Shown piece by piece: positions 40,708 through 50,522 of a stretch of 64,000 bases of DNA; position 1 is the first letter of the stretch, and every line of letters starts with the position of its first letter. The translations under genes were made by a program, and so were the position numbers. This DNA is from Strigamia acuminata (lineage: Eukaryota > Arthropoda > Chilopoda > Geophilomorpha > Linotaeniidae). The stretch spans positions 1,550,001 through 1,614,000 of the forward strand of contig OX442321.1 in assembly GCA_949358305.1 (NCBI GenBank). The letters are read 5' to 3'. Under the pieces are notes generated by a model. It was not told the DNA's origin. It saw nothing but the letters and a program-made list of their open reading frames with translations, and did not search any database.

Positions 40708-42333
40708 ATGGCGAACTGTACGCAAAAGCAAAGACAAAACTTAGTTTTAACCGTCGTGTACAATGTGCGAAACAATCCGAAATCGGACCGAGTAAAGTTA
40801 AAGTGCCAAAATGGAACCGTATTTGCCCATAAAAGCATACTAGTCGCAAGCAGCGAGTATTTCCGCGCAATGTTTGATCCAAAGCTTAAAAGCATCGAGA
40901 GTAAAACGGGCGAAGTTTCCTTTTCTGACGCGTCGAAGGAAGTATTTGAAGTTGTCATTCAGTTCATCTACGGGCGAGATCTGCCCGAAATTTCGGGGAC
41001 TTTATTGCGCGAAACTCTCATTGCCGCTAACCGAATGCAGTTGGACGACTTGTTTGACTACTATTGGGAACCTTACTCCAGCCTGGTGACTCTGGACAAT
41101 TTTGTCGGTGTCTGGGAGTTGGCAGAAATGTTTAACCGAGACGAAACGATACGTAACGTCTACACGTTCGTTTTGAGCCGTACGAAACAAATTTGCGAAA
41201 GCCACGTTTTGTCTGACATTACGGCGACGCAAGTGCGAAGTCTGTTTGCTGTTGTTAGCAAGTTGGGCCCCAAAAGATTCGGCGAATTCGTCGTTTTCCT
41301 CGTCACTTGGACAACGAAAGCACCCGAAACTGAAAAGAAAGTCCAAGTGGCAATGAGTTTGTTATTGAACTGCGACATTGGGAAATTGCCTAACCAATCT
41401 CTTCGCAATGTGTTATCAATTGATTCAGTCGATTCAGGGATATCAAGTTTATTGAACAAAGTGGTTGTCTCTCATTGGTTGACCACTTCCGAGCCACAAG
41501 TTCAGATTTTTGCTTTTAAAGTCCAAGAAGCAACTTTCAAGCAAGAATCGATTTTTCCAGACATATTGAATTGGTCGACCGTCGATTGTCGTTCCGATGT
41601 GCAAGCGGCTCTGTTTGATGACAGCATACCAGCAATTTCCAGCGAGGGAGAGATATTTTATTTTCGGTACGACCCTCATCTTCAAGTTCTCGAAGCCTTA
41701 GAAGCGGCTACGGCGCTCTCGTTTCGCCACCATACGCCCGTTGGTGACTACAACGGCACTACGAGACGGTGGGATACAGCCAATGCTTCCGAAATATTTT
41801 TTAGGCAAACTCGTACTTTGTATTCTTGTTTCAATTTCGATAAAAGAAAATGGCGTTCACTTGAATTTACTCAGAATCAAGTTAGGGGTTGCAAGCGGAT
41901 GCTTCTGGCAACTGCCGAAGGAAAATATTTCTTCGACTGTGGACAACATATCAAAATTGTCGATACTAAGTTGGAAACTTGCGTGACAAAGAATAAATTA
42001 CCGGGCCGGTGGGAATCTGTTCAATGCAAAACTCTCCGAAAGAATTCTTCAGAGAAATTGATTTTTTTTAGGAGAAATTTTTATGAAATTTTACTTTACG
42101 ACATCAATGCTGACAACTGGTGTACAGTTCCATGGCCATCCGAAAACGATTACTCAACTGATGATTTGCAAATGTGTGTGTTTTACGACCATGACTGTTT
42201 AATATTCCGAAAGGATGATTATCGATGCTGTTATTACGTGAAATCTTTAGAAACTTTGAAATCTGTAGCCAATTATGCTTTACCATTATTGGAAGACGAT
42301 TTTGTTCATCATTTTGATGTGTGCAGAGTTTGA
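40708..42333 (+). CDS. Intronless BTB/POZ-domain protein
   Basis: A 541-residue frame, MANCTQKQRQ start. The BTB domain spans about residues 30-120: KLKCQNGTVFAHKSILVASS, YFRAMFD, EVFEVVIQFIYG and LLRETLIAANRMQLDDL are typical. A BACK-like helical region follows (about 130-260). The C-terminal half has aromatic-rich repeats that could be a diverged kelch propeller, but the diagnostic GG doublets are missing. BTB proteins act as dimeric CUL3 adaptors or transcription regulators. It is single-exon among multi-exon neighbours, so it may be a retrogene (inference); AATAAA at 42379-42384 follows. Confidence 0.85.
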   Translation: MANCTQKQRQNLVLTVVYNVRNNPKSDRVKLKCQNGTVFAHKSILVASSEYFRAMFDPKLKSIESKTGEVSFSDASKEVFEVVIQFIYGRDLPEISGTLLRETLIAANRMQLDDLFDYYWEPYSSLVTLDNFVGVWELAEMFNRDETIRNVYTFVLSRTKQICESHVLSDITATQVRSLFAVVSKLGPKRFGEFVVFLVTWTTKAPETEKKVQVAMSLLLNCDIGKLPNQSLRNVLSIDSVDSGISSLLNKVVVSHWLTTSEPQVQIFAFKVQEATFKQESIFPDILNWSTVDCRSDVQAALFDDSIPAISSEGEIFYFRYDPHLQVLEALEAATALSFRHHTPVGDYNGTTRRWDTANASEIFFRQTRTLYSCFNFDKRKWRSLEFTQNQVRGCKRMLLATAEGKYFFDCGQHIKIVDTKLETCVTKNKLPGRWESVQCKTLRKNSSEKLIFFRRNFYEILLYDINADNWCTVPWPSENDYSTDDLQMCVFYDHDCLIFRKDDYRCCYYVKSLETLKSVANYALPLLEDDFVHHFDVCRV

Positions 42334-42718
42334 AATTTGAATTGTATTAAAATTTACAGTACTTTGATAACTTAAATTAATAAACATTTTTACTTCCTCA
42401 ATTTATTTTGAACATTACAATTCAAACATTTTAATTCTTATTAATAGGAAGTCACTGAATAAATTACACCGTGCACGCAACGACTTTGATTTATTCTAGT
42501 TGTATATTTTTAAAAGTCGCACCGATTTAATTCATATTTTAGCATTTCACCATCCAGGAGTTATAGACAATTCTACTTTATTCGCACAAACTTAGTTATA
42601 ACCTTCATAAAATAATGCAATATTCGTACGATACTTATCACAGATACATTTGCAAAAATTAAACACACAAAAAGAAAACTTAACTGAAAGAAAAATTACC
42701 AAAATCACATTTTGATCT
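42334..42718. other. BTB 3' flank
   Basis: Contains the BTB poly(A) signal at 42379-42384 and otherwise AT-rich sequence with no gene. Confidence 0.6.
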
Positions 42719-43130
42719 TCACTTCCACCAGAAGAAAAAAATCGTATCGTCAATTAAATACAGCGGTTTTAAATATTGATTAAGTGCGATAAATTGATGA
42801 ATGCCACATCCGGGGTTTTCGTCGTTTAATAGCCGACTCACAGCATCTTTGTAACTGTGTTTAAGGGAACTAAGGTACAGTTCCGCCGAATGGTGCGATT
42901 TTTTATTCAGTTGATCGATCAGGGTGAACCTGGCCGAATATTCGACCGGCCATTTCAAGATGGCGTCCATCGGACTCTTCATAATGTGCAAAAAACAGGA
43001 TAAATGCGTTCCGTTGCCGCTTCCGAACCCGTTCGGGTCAAGATTCTGCGTCATTTTGTATTCTCGCTCTTATAGAAGGGCTAGCTGCACACGTAGTATC
43101 CGTGCGTGTTTGCTCCCGATTTTACTTCCT
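42719..43130 (-). pseudogene. TRAF-type MATH domain fragment
   Basis: A minus-strand frame of 111 codons matches the C-terminal half of TRAF (MATH) domains: SGNGTHLSCFLHIMKSPMDA corresponds to the usual GKGTHLSLFF segment, WPVEYSARFTLIDQ and YLIDDTIFF follow. Just upstream, sequence like PFYKSE (compare SPPFYTS in TRAFs) is present but preceded by a TAG and is out of frame with the main part. No N-terminal TRAF, RING or zinc-finger sequence is found. Best read as a decaying pseudogene; a terminal exon of a longer gene is less likely. Confidence 0.65.
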
Positions 43131-43578
43131 CTTGTTTGTGGGTAAGGTTTTCGATTCGCCAAACGTACAACCCATGGAGTGTCATACACTATAAGCACGA
43201 ATAATAATTCTAGCCTTCTCTACCTCGCTTTCCATTTTATTTGGCAAGTCAAATTTCATTTATTTACAGATTTTTCTAAGGTCGTGAATTAGATTTTGGG
43301 CGACCAGACTGTTTCACATTTTAACTGTTCCTGTGCATCCAAATTTCTTTATTACATATTGATTTGGGTGTTTTACATATTCTAAGTTGCTTTGAAATGG
43401 TTTTCTGGAATATTTTGACCGTGTGCGGCAAGACAATTCGGTATTTCAGGTCATCTGAGAGTTCCTTGGTTTTGGCCATGATGGCAGTGAAATAAAGTCA
43501 TCAAATGATGATCAGTTATGAATATTGTTGACATCATTCAGATAAGCAATGAAATGTGTATAAAAATTGCATTGTTAC
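43131..43578. other. Intergenic
   Basis: No gene seen. It ends with GTTAC at 43574-43578, the left target-site copy of the LTR element. Confidence 0.5.
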
Positions 43579-43765
43579 TGGAGTGTCCGCACTCCATCTT
43601 CTAATTATACTAATTTGTGACGCTGGTCAACCGTCAGCGCCACCTATGTAAAAACCTGTTAATAAAACATTCATGTTAATTTTCCTAACCAAGATGGCTG
43701 CTTTCTTCTAACTCCGAAATCTATGAACACTACTTCCAACAATATCAAAACCAAGAAACACATTA
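43579..43765 (+). repeat. 5' LTR
   Basis: Begins TGGAGTGTCCGCACTCC, itself a small palindrome, and ends AAACACATTA. It differs from the 3' LTR by one substitution. Confidence 0.93.
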
Positions 43766-43946
43766 TTGGCGACGAGGGATGAGTATAATCGAACCATTAA
43801 CTACTATTGAACTTTTGTGTGTTTTCTTGTCGTTTTGATGAGATTTTCGCCGTGTGATCGTACGCTCGTGACCACGTGTTGACCGTTAAGCCCGAAATTT
43901 TTGCCGTGAGTTTTTCTTCGATTTTACCAACTTTACCGTTTCGAAA

Positions 43947-45905
43947 ATGCCTTTGGTTGCGGCCCCAGAAAAGTACAACCCGCTCGACAATTGGGAAACC
44001 TACATCCTCCAGATGGAATGCGTCTTCTCATGCAACAAAATCGTCGCGGACGCAGAAAAAGTAAATACGCTTTTAGCCTGCGTGGGTATGGCTACTTTTG
44101 CCAAATTTGTGGATCTGGCCCGCCCTAAAAAGCCGACGGAATTGAAGTTCGAAGAATTAACCGCTCTAATGACCAAAAATCAGAAGCCTAAGCCGGTCAA
44201 ACAGGGCGAAATTGTCCGTTTTCGCGTGCGAAAGCGCAACAAAGGCGAGTCCGTGAGCGACTTTGCAGCCGCTCTACATTCTCTCACAAAATACTGCGAC
44301 TTCGATACTGCACAAGATGACGAGATGCGGAATCAGTTTGTAATCGGTCTCAACATGCGTCACGTCCAAGAGACGCTCTACACGCAAAAAAATCTTACTT
44401 TTGCATTGGCTCTCGAGGTAGCCACCTCCGCCGAGATCGCCGGAGCGGACGTTTTCAGTTTTCTCGACACCCAGCAGTCGGTGCACCAACTTCAAAACGG
44501 CGGAAACTCGCCACGATCCAATGCGAACTCGCACGAAGGTGGCAAACGCTCCTCGAGGGGCACCACCGATCACCAACAAGACCAGCCACTACAACAGCAC
44601 AACAACGCCAAGTGCAAATTGTGCAACGGCACCGGTCACCAGCCACGTCACGTCGACAGAAAATGTAGATCGTGCGGACAGACTGGACACCGCAGAGACG
44701 ATTGCGAACATCGTCGCGCCAAGTGCCAGGGCTGTGGCCTCGTCGGACACACACAATCGGCCTGCATGTTAACCGCTGCAACTGCTCCCCATCATGCTGT
44801 AATTGCTGCGCCTCGGAAGCTCACCTTCTACTCGATTCGTACGACACCCGGACAGGCCAAAAAAGCGATAAATTCGATCAGCATCAAACCGACCAAACCG
44901 CTGGTTTGGGAAATGCGAGTGGCGGACACATTGCTGCTCATGCAGATCGACACGGGAGCTGAAGCGACAACCATCAGTCGCGAGATGTTTAATCGTAATT
45001 TTTCTCGATTTCAGTTGCAGCCGCTCGATTCACAGATGTCAACTTACGACGGACACGTCCTTCCGATGGACGGGGTTTGCCACGTGCCAGTGCAGCACGA
45101 TCGCCGCAAATACGTCTTACCGCTCTGTGTTGCTGCGACTGGGTCAGTTCCGGTAATGGGTCGCAATTGGCTGGACGCCTTCAATTTGTTGTCTCCTGCT
45201 GGTATTTCGATGGGTGCTGTTGTGAATTCGACCGCCATGACTACCTCAAAGTCCGCACGGAGACGCGCCGCTCGAAAGCGCTCTCAACCTCCAACAAGCA
45301 CGACCGCTGAATTCATCGCCCCCAGACTGGATGTAGAAGCTTCCCCGCCGAACGAGTCTACTCCAAACTTGATTGTTGTTGCTGCTGCAGCGACGGCGCT
45401 GGCTTCCACGCACGGCTTGGCAAACACTGACGCGCTCGACCCGTTCCACACGTTATTGTTGCAGCACCGCAACTTTTTCCATGACGAAATGGAGAAATTA
45501 ACCAAATTTCAACTCTTTTTGGCAGATTCCGTGGACCAATTCTTGGTCTCATTTCGTTCGTTGCGCAAGACTTCCGCCGTCATTTGGTCACGACACACCG
45601 ACCAATTGCAAAACGACTTATCAATTGGAACGCCACTTCCAATTAAGGGGGATGATTGGCACATTGGTCCGTTTGTGAGCCCACAGAGTGCAATTGCTTC
45701 CCCGACACTTGCTCACCCAGTTCCTCCAGCCGTAACCGCAACTCGGACTGCAACCTCACCGGCAAAACCGTCGACACCGCCGCTGCCTTCTCCGCCGCTC
45801 GTTGCTCCTGTGTCACCGCCCGGACCGCCTCCAAATTCCATACGCAGTCCCCGACCTGTTCGCAACAAAAAACCGATGGAATGTTGTGGTTTTCCATCAA
45901 AGTAA
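43947..45905 (+). CDS. gag-pro: Gag-protease polyprotein of the LTR element
   Basis: 652 residues in one frame. Gag-like matrix/capsid region about 1-190 (QMECVFSC..., FRVRKRNKGESVSDFAAALH); three zinc knuckles around residues 221-275, the last two perfect CX2CX4HX4C; an aspartic protease with DTGA near residue 333 and the end motif VMGRNWL near 403. In autonomous relatives this is followed by reverse transcriptase; here about 240 residues of unrecognised sequence follow, with a Pro-rich end and basic RPVRNKKP. The fused tail may be what remains after an internal deletion. The frame is intact, so the protein could still be made. Confidence 0.9.
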   Translation: MPLVAAPEKYNPLDNWETYILQMECVFSCNKIVADAEKVNTLLACVGMATFAKFVDLARPKKPTELKFEELTALMTKNQKPKPVKQGEIVRFRVRKRNKGESVSDFAAALHSLTKYCDFDTAQDDEMRNQFVIGLNMRHVQETLYTQKNLTFALALEVATSAEIAGADVFSFLDTQQSVHQLQNGGNSPRSNANSHEGGKRSSRGTTDHQQDQPLQQHNNAKCKLCNGTGHQPRHVDRKCRSCGQTGHRRDDCEHRRAKCQGCGLVGHTQSACMLTAATAPHHAVIAAPRKLTFYSIRTTPGQAKKAINSISIKPTKPLVWEMRVADTLLLMQIDTGAEATTISREMFNRNFSRFQLQPLDSQMSTYDGHVLPMDGVCHVPVQHDRRKYVLPLCVAATGSVPVMGRNWLDAFNLLSPAGISMGAVVNSTAMTTSKSARRRAARKRSQPPTSTTAEFIAPRLDVEASPPNESTPNLIVVAAAATALASTHGLANTDALDPFHTLLLQHRNFFHDEMEKLTKFQLFLADSVDQFLVSFRSLRKTSAVIWSRHTDQLQNDLSIGTPLPIKGDDWHIGPFVSPQSAIASPTLAHPVPPAVTATRTATSPAKPSTPPLPSPPLVAPVSPPGPPPNSIRSPRPVRNKKPMECCGFPSK

Positions 45906-46023
45906 TGAGCCAATTCAACTTTGTAACTGAATTTCATTTTATTCATTAATTACATTTAAATTTAATGTTTTAATATTTTTATTGTTTCAATTGCTCCCTG
46001 TTGGATCCCAATTAAGGGGGTAC

Positions 46024-46210
46024 TGGAGTGTCCGCACTCCATCTTCTAATTATGCTAATTTGTGACGCTGGTCAACCGTCAGCGCCACCTATGTAAAAAC
46101 CTGTTAATAAAACATTCATGTTAATTTTCCTAACCAAGATGGCTGCTTTCTTCTAACTCCGAAATCTATGAACACTACTTCCAACAATATCAAAACCAAG
46201 AAACACATTA
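46024..46210 (+). repeat. 3' LTR
   Basis: Matches the 5' LTR at 186 of 187 positions by eye. It is followed directly by GTTAC. Confidence 0.93.
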
Positions 46211-46215
46211 GTTAC

Positions 46216-46932
46216 ATCTCATTCTGTGACAAAAGTGGTCTGGTCTAATATTTTTGTCCAAAGAACAAGGTGGTCTAATAATTTTGACCAGAGTGAGATT
46301 TTTTCAAATTAATTTTTTTGGGGTTTAATTTGCTATTTTTATAAGTTTATTTAGTTTGTTTTGTAGAGGGAAAACAGGTCTTTCCAGTGCATTTTTATTT
46401 TTGTATCTATCATTTACCACTCCAAAGATATTGGGTGAAGAATAAAAATTTGTGTTGACTTGCTGGTGTGGTCTAATACTTTTGGCCATGGGTTGTATGT
46501 GCATTTTAATTCTGATTATCTAATCAACCAAGTTGAATTCCTCTTAACGTATTCTATAATTGGTGCTTATAGACCAGCTAAAAATCCAAATGCAAATGGT
46601 ATAAACAATAAAAACACTTGACTTAAAGCCAGTGCACATGTGTGCAAAATTACTTACAAGTTAGATTTTTGTTAATGCAAGATGGATGTCTTTAGGTAGG
46701 TTCACACTTGTGTTCACACTAGACGCAACACAAGAAAACTGACGCAATGCAAACTACTTGCGTCCAAAAATTCTTGATGTTGACGCCAATTATTGATGTT
46801 GACGCCAATTCCTGCTTCAACTCCAAGCTGAAGTAAGCGACCCAACGCAGAGAAAGGTCTTGCACCAAACTTCCAAAAAAAATTTAATTCAGATGGCACA
46901 ATATTGAGTTTAAATTAAAATAAAATGAGTGT
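46216..46932. other. Intergenic with a probable mariner-type relic
   Basis: GTGGTCTAATA..TTTTTG motifs at about 46240-46300 and 46468-46490 resemble TTGGCCA-type mariner ends. No gene seen. Confidence 0.4.
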
Positions 46933-47017
46933 TGTCAGAAGTGGGATTTGAACCCACGCCCAGAAATACTGGACTGCGACCTTAACGCAGCGCCTTAGAC
47001 CGCTCGGCCATCCTGAC
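46933..47017 (-). tRNA. tRNA-Leu-AAG: tRNA-Leu (AAG)
   Basis: 85 nt, cloverleaf readable on the minus strand: acceptor GTCAGGA / TTCTGAC with one G-T pair, D-arm TGGCCGAGCGGTCTAAGGC, anticodon stem CTGCG / CGCAG around loop TTAAGGT (anticodon AAG), a long variable arm, and T-arm GTGGGTTCAAATCCCAC. No intron and CCA not encoded, as usual for a nuclear tRNA. Confidence 0.95.
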
Positions 47018-47238
47018 ACATTGTTATCATTACCACGATCTTTTTCTTGATGGTACCAGAATGATAGTTGGTTAGAGTATAGCCATGCAAGGCTGCCTGC
47101 AGTCCACACAAATCTTATCTTACAACAAAATTGCAATTTTTAATGGGAAAATGGAAGGAAAAAAAATCCTTTTTGCAGAAATTTAATGTAGTAAAAAATA
47201 AAATACATTAAAAAAAATCATACGCCAAAAATAACACT

Positions 47239-47311
47239 CGCCCGAACAGGGACTCGAACCCTGGACCCTTAGGTTAAAAGCCTAATGCTCTACCGACTGA
47301 GCTATCCGGGC
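47239..47311 (-). tRNA. tRNA-Lys-TTT: tRNA-Lys (TTT)
   Basis: 73 nt: acceptor GCCCGGA / TTCGGGC, D-arm TAGCTCAGTCGGTAGAGCA, anticodon stem TTAGG / CCTAA around CTTTTAA (anticodon TTT), T-arm CAGGGTTCGAGTCCCTG. It lies about 220 bp from tRNA-Leu in the same orientation. Confidence 0.96.
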
Positions 47312-47373
47312 CTGACCACAACTGCAGAAATTCCATTAAAATTTTTTTTAGAGATAAACCCAACTGAAAAAGC

Positions 47374-47408
47374 ACCCGGCTATTGGGGCTTGAGCCCCGG
47401 GCCCCCTA
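47374..47408. mobile_element. hAT-like MITE fragment
   Basis: CACCCGGCTATTGGGGCTTG ... CCCCGGGCCCCC matches the left part of the MITE at 36403. It stops where the copied exon begins at 47409. Confidence 0.65.
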
Positions 47409-47602
47409 GAATGAGAAATCGGTTGGGATCTGTAGTAAATTTTATTTGACATTTACAGATGTATTTGGCTCGGAAATTGTTTGTCAGGAGGGATGGAAGT
47501 GGACATATTTACCCAATAAGGAAATAAAAAATATTTCTAAACAAAAATGTTGTTTTCTTTTGTTTTGTTTGGAGATCAGCACATTTGATTATTGGGCGCT
47601 CT
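47409..47602 (+). pseudogene. Copy of the terminal exon of the 34-kb gene
   Basis: Near-identical direct copy of about 35285-35475: the end of the last intron with its CAG acceptor, the terminal exon with TAA, the poly(A) signal region and flank. No other exon of that gene is nearby. It could act as a stray 3' exon. Confidence 0.88.
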
Positions 47603-47855
47603 AGTGGTAAAACTGTAAACTTGTGGATGGCTGACACATATTTTCTAAATGTTTTAAATATTCCGAATATTTTAAATAAAAAGAAAAACAAAATTAGAAA
47701 TAAAAAGAAAAGTACCGGTATATTTATTTCTAATAAATACAAGATTGGCTTCCGTGCTAAACTCAGAGCGTCGTAACGAGAAAAACCCACACTCGAGGGC
47801 AGTGCAATCGTAACGGTTGTTGTTATTCTGAGTTTTGAGTTTTGACTGCTTTCCG

Positions 47856-49502
47856 ATGTCTGTCTCCTCGTATCGCTCGAATGCAACTGTCAACGACTTA
47901 CTGGACGATATCGAAGCCCAAGCGACATACCCGCATTTTAAAAACCGTAATTACCAACACTATAAAACCACAAAAACACAAAAAACAAATTTTTTTCTTT
48001 TTACAGGAATTCAATCGCGTAATTTCGCGCGAGAAAATGTAATCAAACTGCGACAGTTATCAGCGTCGACTAAACCGAACAAACTACAACCTCTTAAAGC
48101 CGACTGGAAGACACAAAATCCCAAATACGAGCACGTGAAATCAAAAGTATCGACATTTTCCGGCTCGTCGAGCGAAAAATTTGACGAAAACGGGAACAAA
48201 AAGGAACGAAAAGTTCCGCCGTTGGACTTGAATCAAGAAAACGAGAACCCACGAATGAGGAGACCGTCGACTTCGTCAACTGAAAATGTTTTTTGAATAT
48301 TTTGGCACGTTTATGTCGTTTTTTAATGTGTTTTTCGCTCTAGTTCGCGAATGCCAAGCCGAGTTATGTGAAACAGAATGCGGCGAAAGCGAAATTTACA
48401 CCTTTGAAACGATGTAATTCTGCGTCGGATTTAGACGCGAAGAAAAACGAACATATGCCTGGATTTGTGCCGAAATAGTGAGAAAGTTGATGATTTATTT
48501 TAAGATGAATGAATAAATTAATGGTTTTTTTTGTTTTAGTTTGATTGAGAGGAAGAAACAACTGCTTTTGGATAAGGAACGAGAGCGGGAAAGGCAGAAT
48601 GAAAGGAAAGATATATTTGCGAATGGGCTTGTGCTGATGTCTCAAGAAGAGCGATTGGAGACGTTGAAACGGATGAAAGAAAGTAATTTGTGTGCACAAA
48701 TTAATCAGTGTTTAATTAAACTGGGGAGTAATTTAGCTCCAGGAGTAACATTATCGATTTTTAGAGTTAAACTGTCAATTTTTTTAGTAAAATTATTATT
48801 TTTTCGAGTAAAATGTTTAATTTTTCGAGTAAAATGTTTAATTTTTCGAGTAAAATGTTCAATTTTTTGAGTAATATGTTCAGTTTTTCGAGTAAAATGA
48901 CCATTTTTTGAGTAAAATTATTATTTTTACGAGTAAAATGTTCATTTTTTTGAGTAAAATTATCATTTTTTCGAGTAAAATGTTCATTTTTTCGAGTAAT
49001 ATGCTCATTTTTTCGAGTAAAATGACCATTTTTTGAGTAAAATGTTCATTTTTTGAGTAAAATGTTCATTTTTTGAGTAAAATGTTCATTTTTTAAAGTA
49101 AAATTATTATTTTTTTGAGTAGTCATAATTCTTTTACTAAACTTATCAATTTTTTGAGTTAAGTCAATTCTTTTACTAAACTTATCAATTTTTTGAGTAA
49201 AGTCAATTCTTTTACTAAAATTATCAATTTATTTTGTGTAGAATTACTAAAATTATCAATTTATTTTGTGTAGAATTACTAAAATTATCAATTTATTTTG
49301 TGTAAAATTACTAAAATTATCTTTCCTATTCTAATTACTAGACGAAAGCAAATTGGTGGAAAAATTATCATCTATGCCCATCTGTATGAACACTTTACGC
49401 TTGACACGAGAGAAGGAACATATCGAACAACAACTCGTCAGACTCGAAGAAGGAATAAAAATATTTTCCCGTCCGAAGGTTTTCGTTAAACAGTACGACT
49501 GA
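47856..49502 (+). CDS. ENKD1: Enkurin-domain protein, ENKD1-like
   Basis: Exons 47856-47946, 48007-48287, 48344-48477, 48540-48682 and 49342-49502; phases close to give 269 residues. The last two exons encode the enkurin domain: LIERKKQLLLDKERERERQN (helical and charged), LMSQEERLETLKRMKE, then SMPICMNTLRLTREKEHIEQ and an end IKIFSRPKVFVK close to that of ENKD1. ENKD1 and enkurin are ciliary or centrosomal microtubule-associated proteins. I chose the ATG at 47856 as it is the first in a good context. The donor of exon 4 (AAAGAAA|GTAATT) is inferred from the domain; intron 4 holds a tandem array. Confidence 0.85.
48770..49320. repeat. Tandem array in ENKD1-like intron 4
   Basis: Roughly 25 copies of a 20-21-bp unit near TTTTTTCGAGTAAAATGTTC, passing at the right into TTTTACTAAAATTATCAATT and TTTTGTGTAGAATTACTAAA blocks. 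Confidence 0.9.
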
Positions 49503-49722
49503 CACAAACCCATCGACAACACCTCATAGCTATTTTTAAATAAATGTTCTAAACAGATATTTTTATTTATTTTATGTATACAAACGATAATTAAAGTCAT
49601 ATGATTAATCTATAAAACCAAATCCTAATTTTTACAAGTAAAAAACTCAAGTCCGGAAGAATTGCACAACAAATTAAAATTCCACAATTGAATTTGTCAC
49701 ATTTTTTATTGGCAAAAGCAGA

Positions 49723-49974
49723 TTACATTGGCACACACATTCCATTTTCGCAAATGAGTTTCTTGTGTTTACAACACGGTCCGGCCTTCCCACACGCTTT
49801 GTACAAACCGAGGCATATCTCACTGTGACTACTGTATAAACCCCTGTATAAACTGAAAGCAAAAATTAATTTAACAAAAAATATTTGCGAAAAATGTCAA
49901 ATTAACCCATTAACGTCAATGATGACAACATTGATTACGAACAAAAGTGAATAAATCAAATAAAATAATTTCAT
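49723..49974 (-). CDS. Secreted inhibitor-cystine-knot (knottin) peptide, copy 1
   Basis: Two exons, 49907-49974 (ATG at 49974) and 49723-49852, separated by a 54-bp GT-AG intron; 65-residue precursor. Exon 1 is almost entirely a hydrophobic signal peptide (MKLFYLIYS start). The mature part has six cysteines spaced C-X6-C-X5-CC-X6-C-X4-C, the knottin pattern, and ends two residues after the last. This scaffold occurs in spider, scorpion and assassin-bug toxins and cone-snail peptides, but also in antimicrobial and hormone-like peptides, so toxicity should not be assumed. It lies next to a paralogue and upstream of an sPLA2 array on the same strand. Confidence 0.85.
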
Positions 49975-50288
49975 ATTGACACGGCTGATGAAAATTCAAG
50001 ATAAGACTGTTTTAATGCATACATTTATTTCATTTACATTTATATTTTAATTTCAATCTGTTTATTATGTATTGTTTATTTATGTGTTTATTTTATTCAA
50101 CCAGGATTTAGGTTTAAGACTCAGAATAGCCATCAGGGCGAATCACTTGTCTAAACAACATGGCGACTTGATTTTACGGCTTACCAAACTATCTCAAACA
50201 ACTATTCAGTCTCAAGTCCGGATGAAAGAATTGCACAAAAAAAAATTCCACAATTGAATTTGTCACATTTTTTATTGGCAAAAGCAGA

Positions 50289-50522
50289 TTACATTGGCAC
50301 ACATATTCCATGTTCGCACATGAGTTTTTTGTGTTTACAACACGGTCCGGTCTTCCCACACGCTTTGTACAAACCGAGGCATACATGATGACTGTATAAA
50401 TAGAAAGCAAAAATTAACTTAACATAAAATATTTACGAAAAATGTCAACTTAACCCATTAACGTGAATGATAACAACATTGATTACGAACAAAAGTGAAT
50501 AAATCAAATAAAATAATTTCAT
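50289..50522 (-). CDS. Secreted inhibitor-cystine-knot (knottin) peptide, copy 2
   Basis: Exons 50455-50522 (ATG at 50522) and 50289-50391; 56-residue precursor. Signal peptide and cysteine spacing are those of copy 1 with a few substitutions in the loops. The acceptor used in copy 1 is destroyed here (TTTCAG changed to TTTCTA), and the next in-phase AG, 9 to 30 bases on, restores the frame while shortening the stretch between signal peptide and first cysteine. The preserved frame, signal peptide and all six cysteines argue for selection. Confidence 0.82.

Larger units (their letters stand above)
43579..46210 (+). mobile_element. Complete non-autonomous LTR retrotransposon (Gag-protease only)
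   Basis: Two 187-bp LTRs (43579-43765 and 46024-46210) differ at one base. The element is flanked by the 5-bp duplication GTTAC (43574-43578 and 46211-46215). TGGCGACGAGG at 43767-43777 is a likely primer-binding site (complement to the 3' end of tRNA-Ser(GCT), from memory of that tRNA), and AAGGGGG at 46014-46020 is the polypurine tract. The 2632-bp element holds one long reading frame and no room for reverse transcriptase, RNase H or integrase. Confidence 0.93.

Noticed and set aside
46714..47136. Minus-strand frames over the tRNA-Leu region
   Set aside because: One runs through the tRNA gene itself; no coding features.
47835..47855. Upstream start for the ENKD1-like gene
   Set aside because: The upstream in-frame codon is TTG, not ATG; the first ATG is at 47856.
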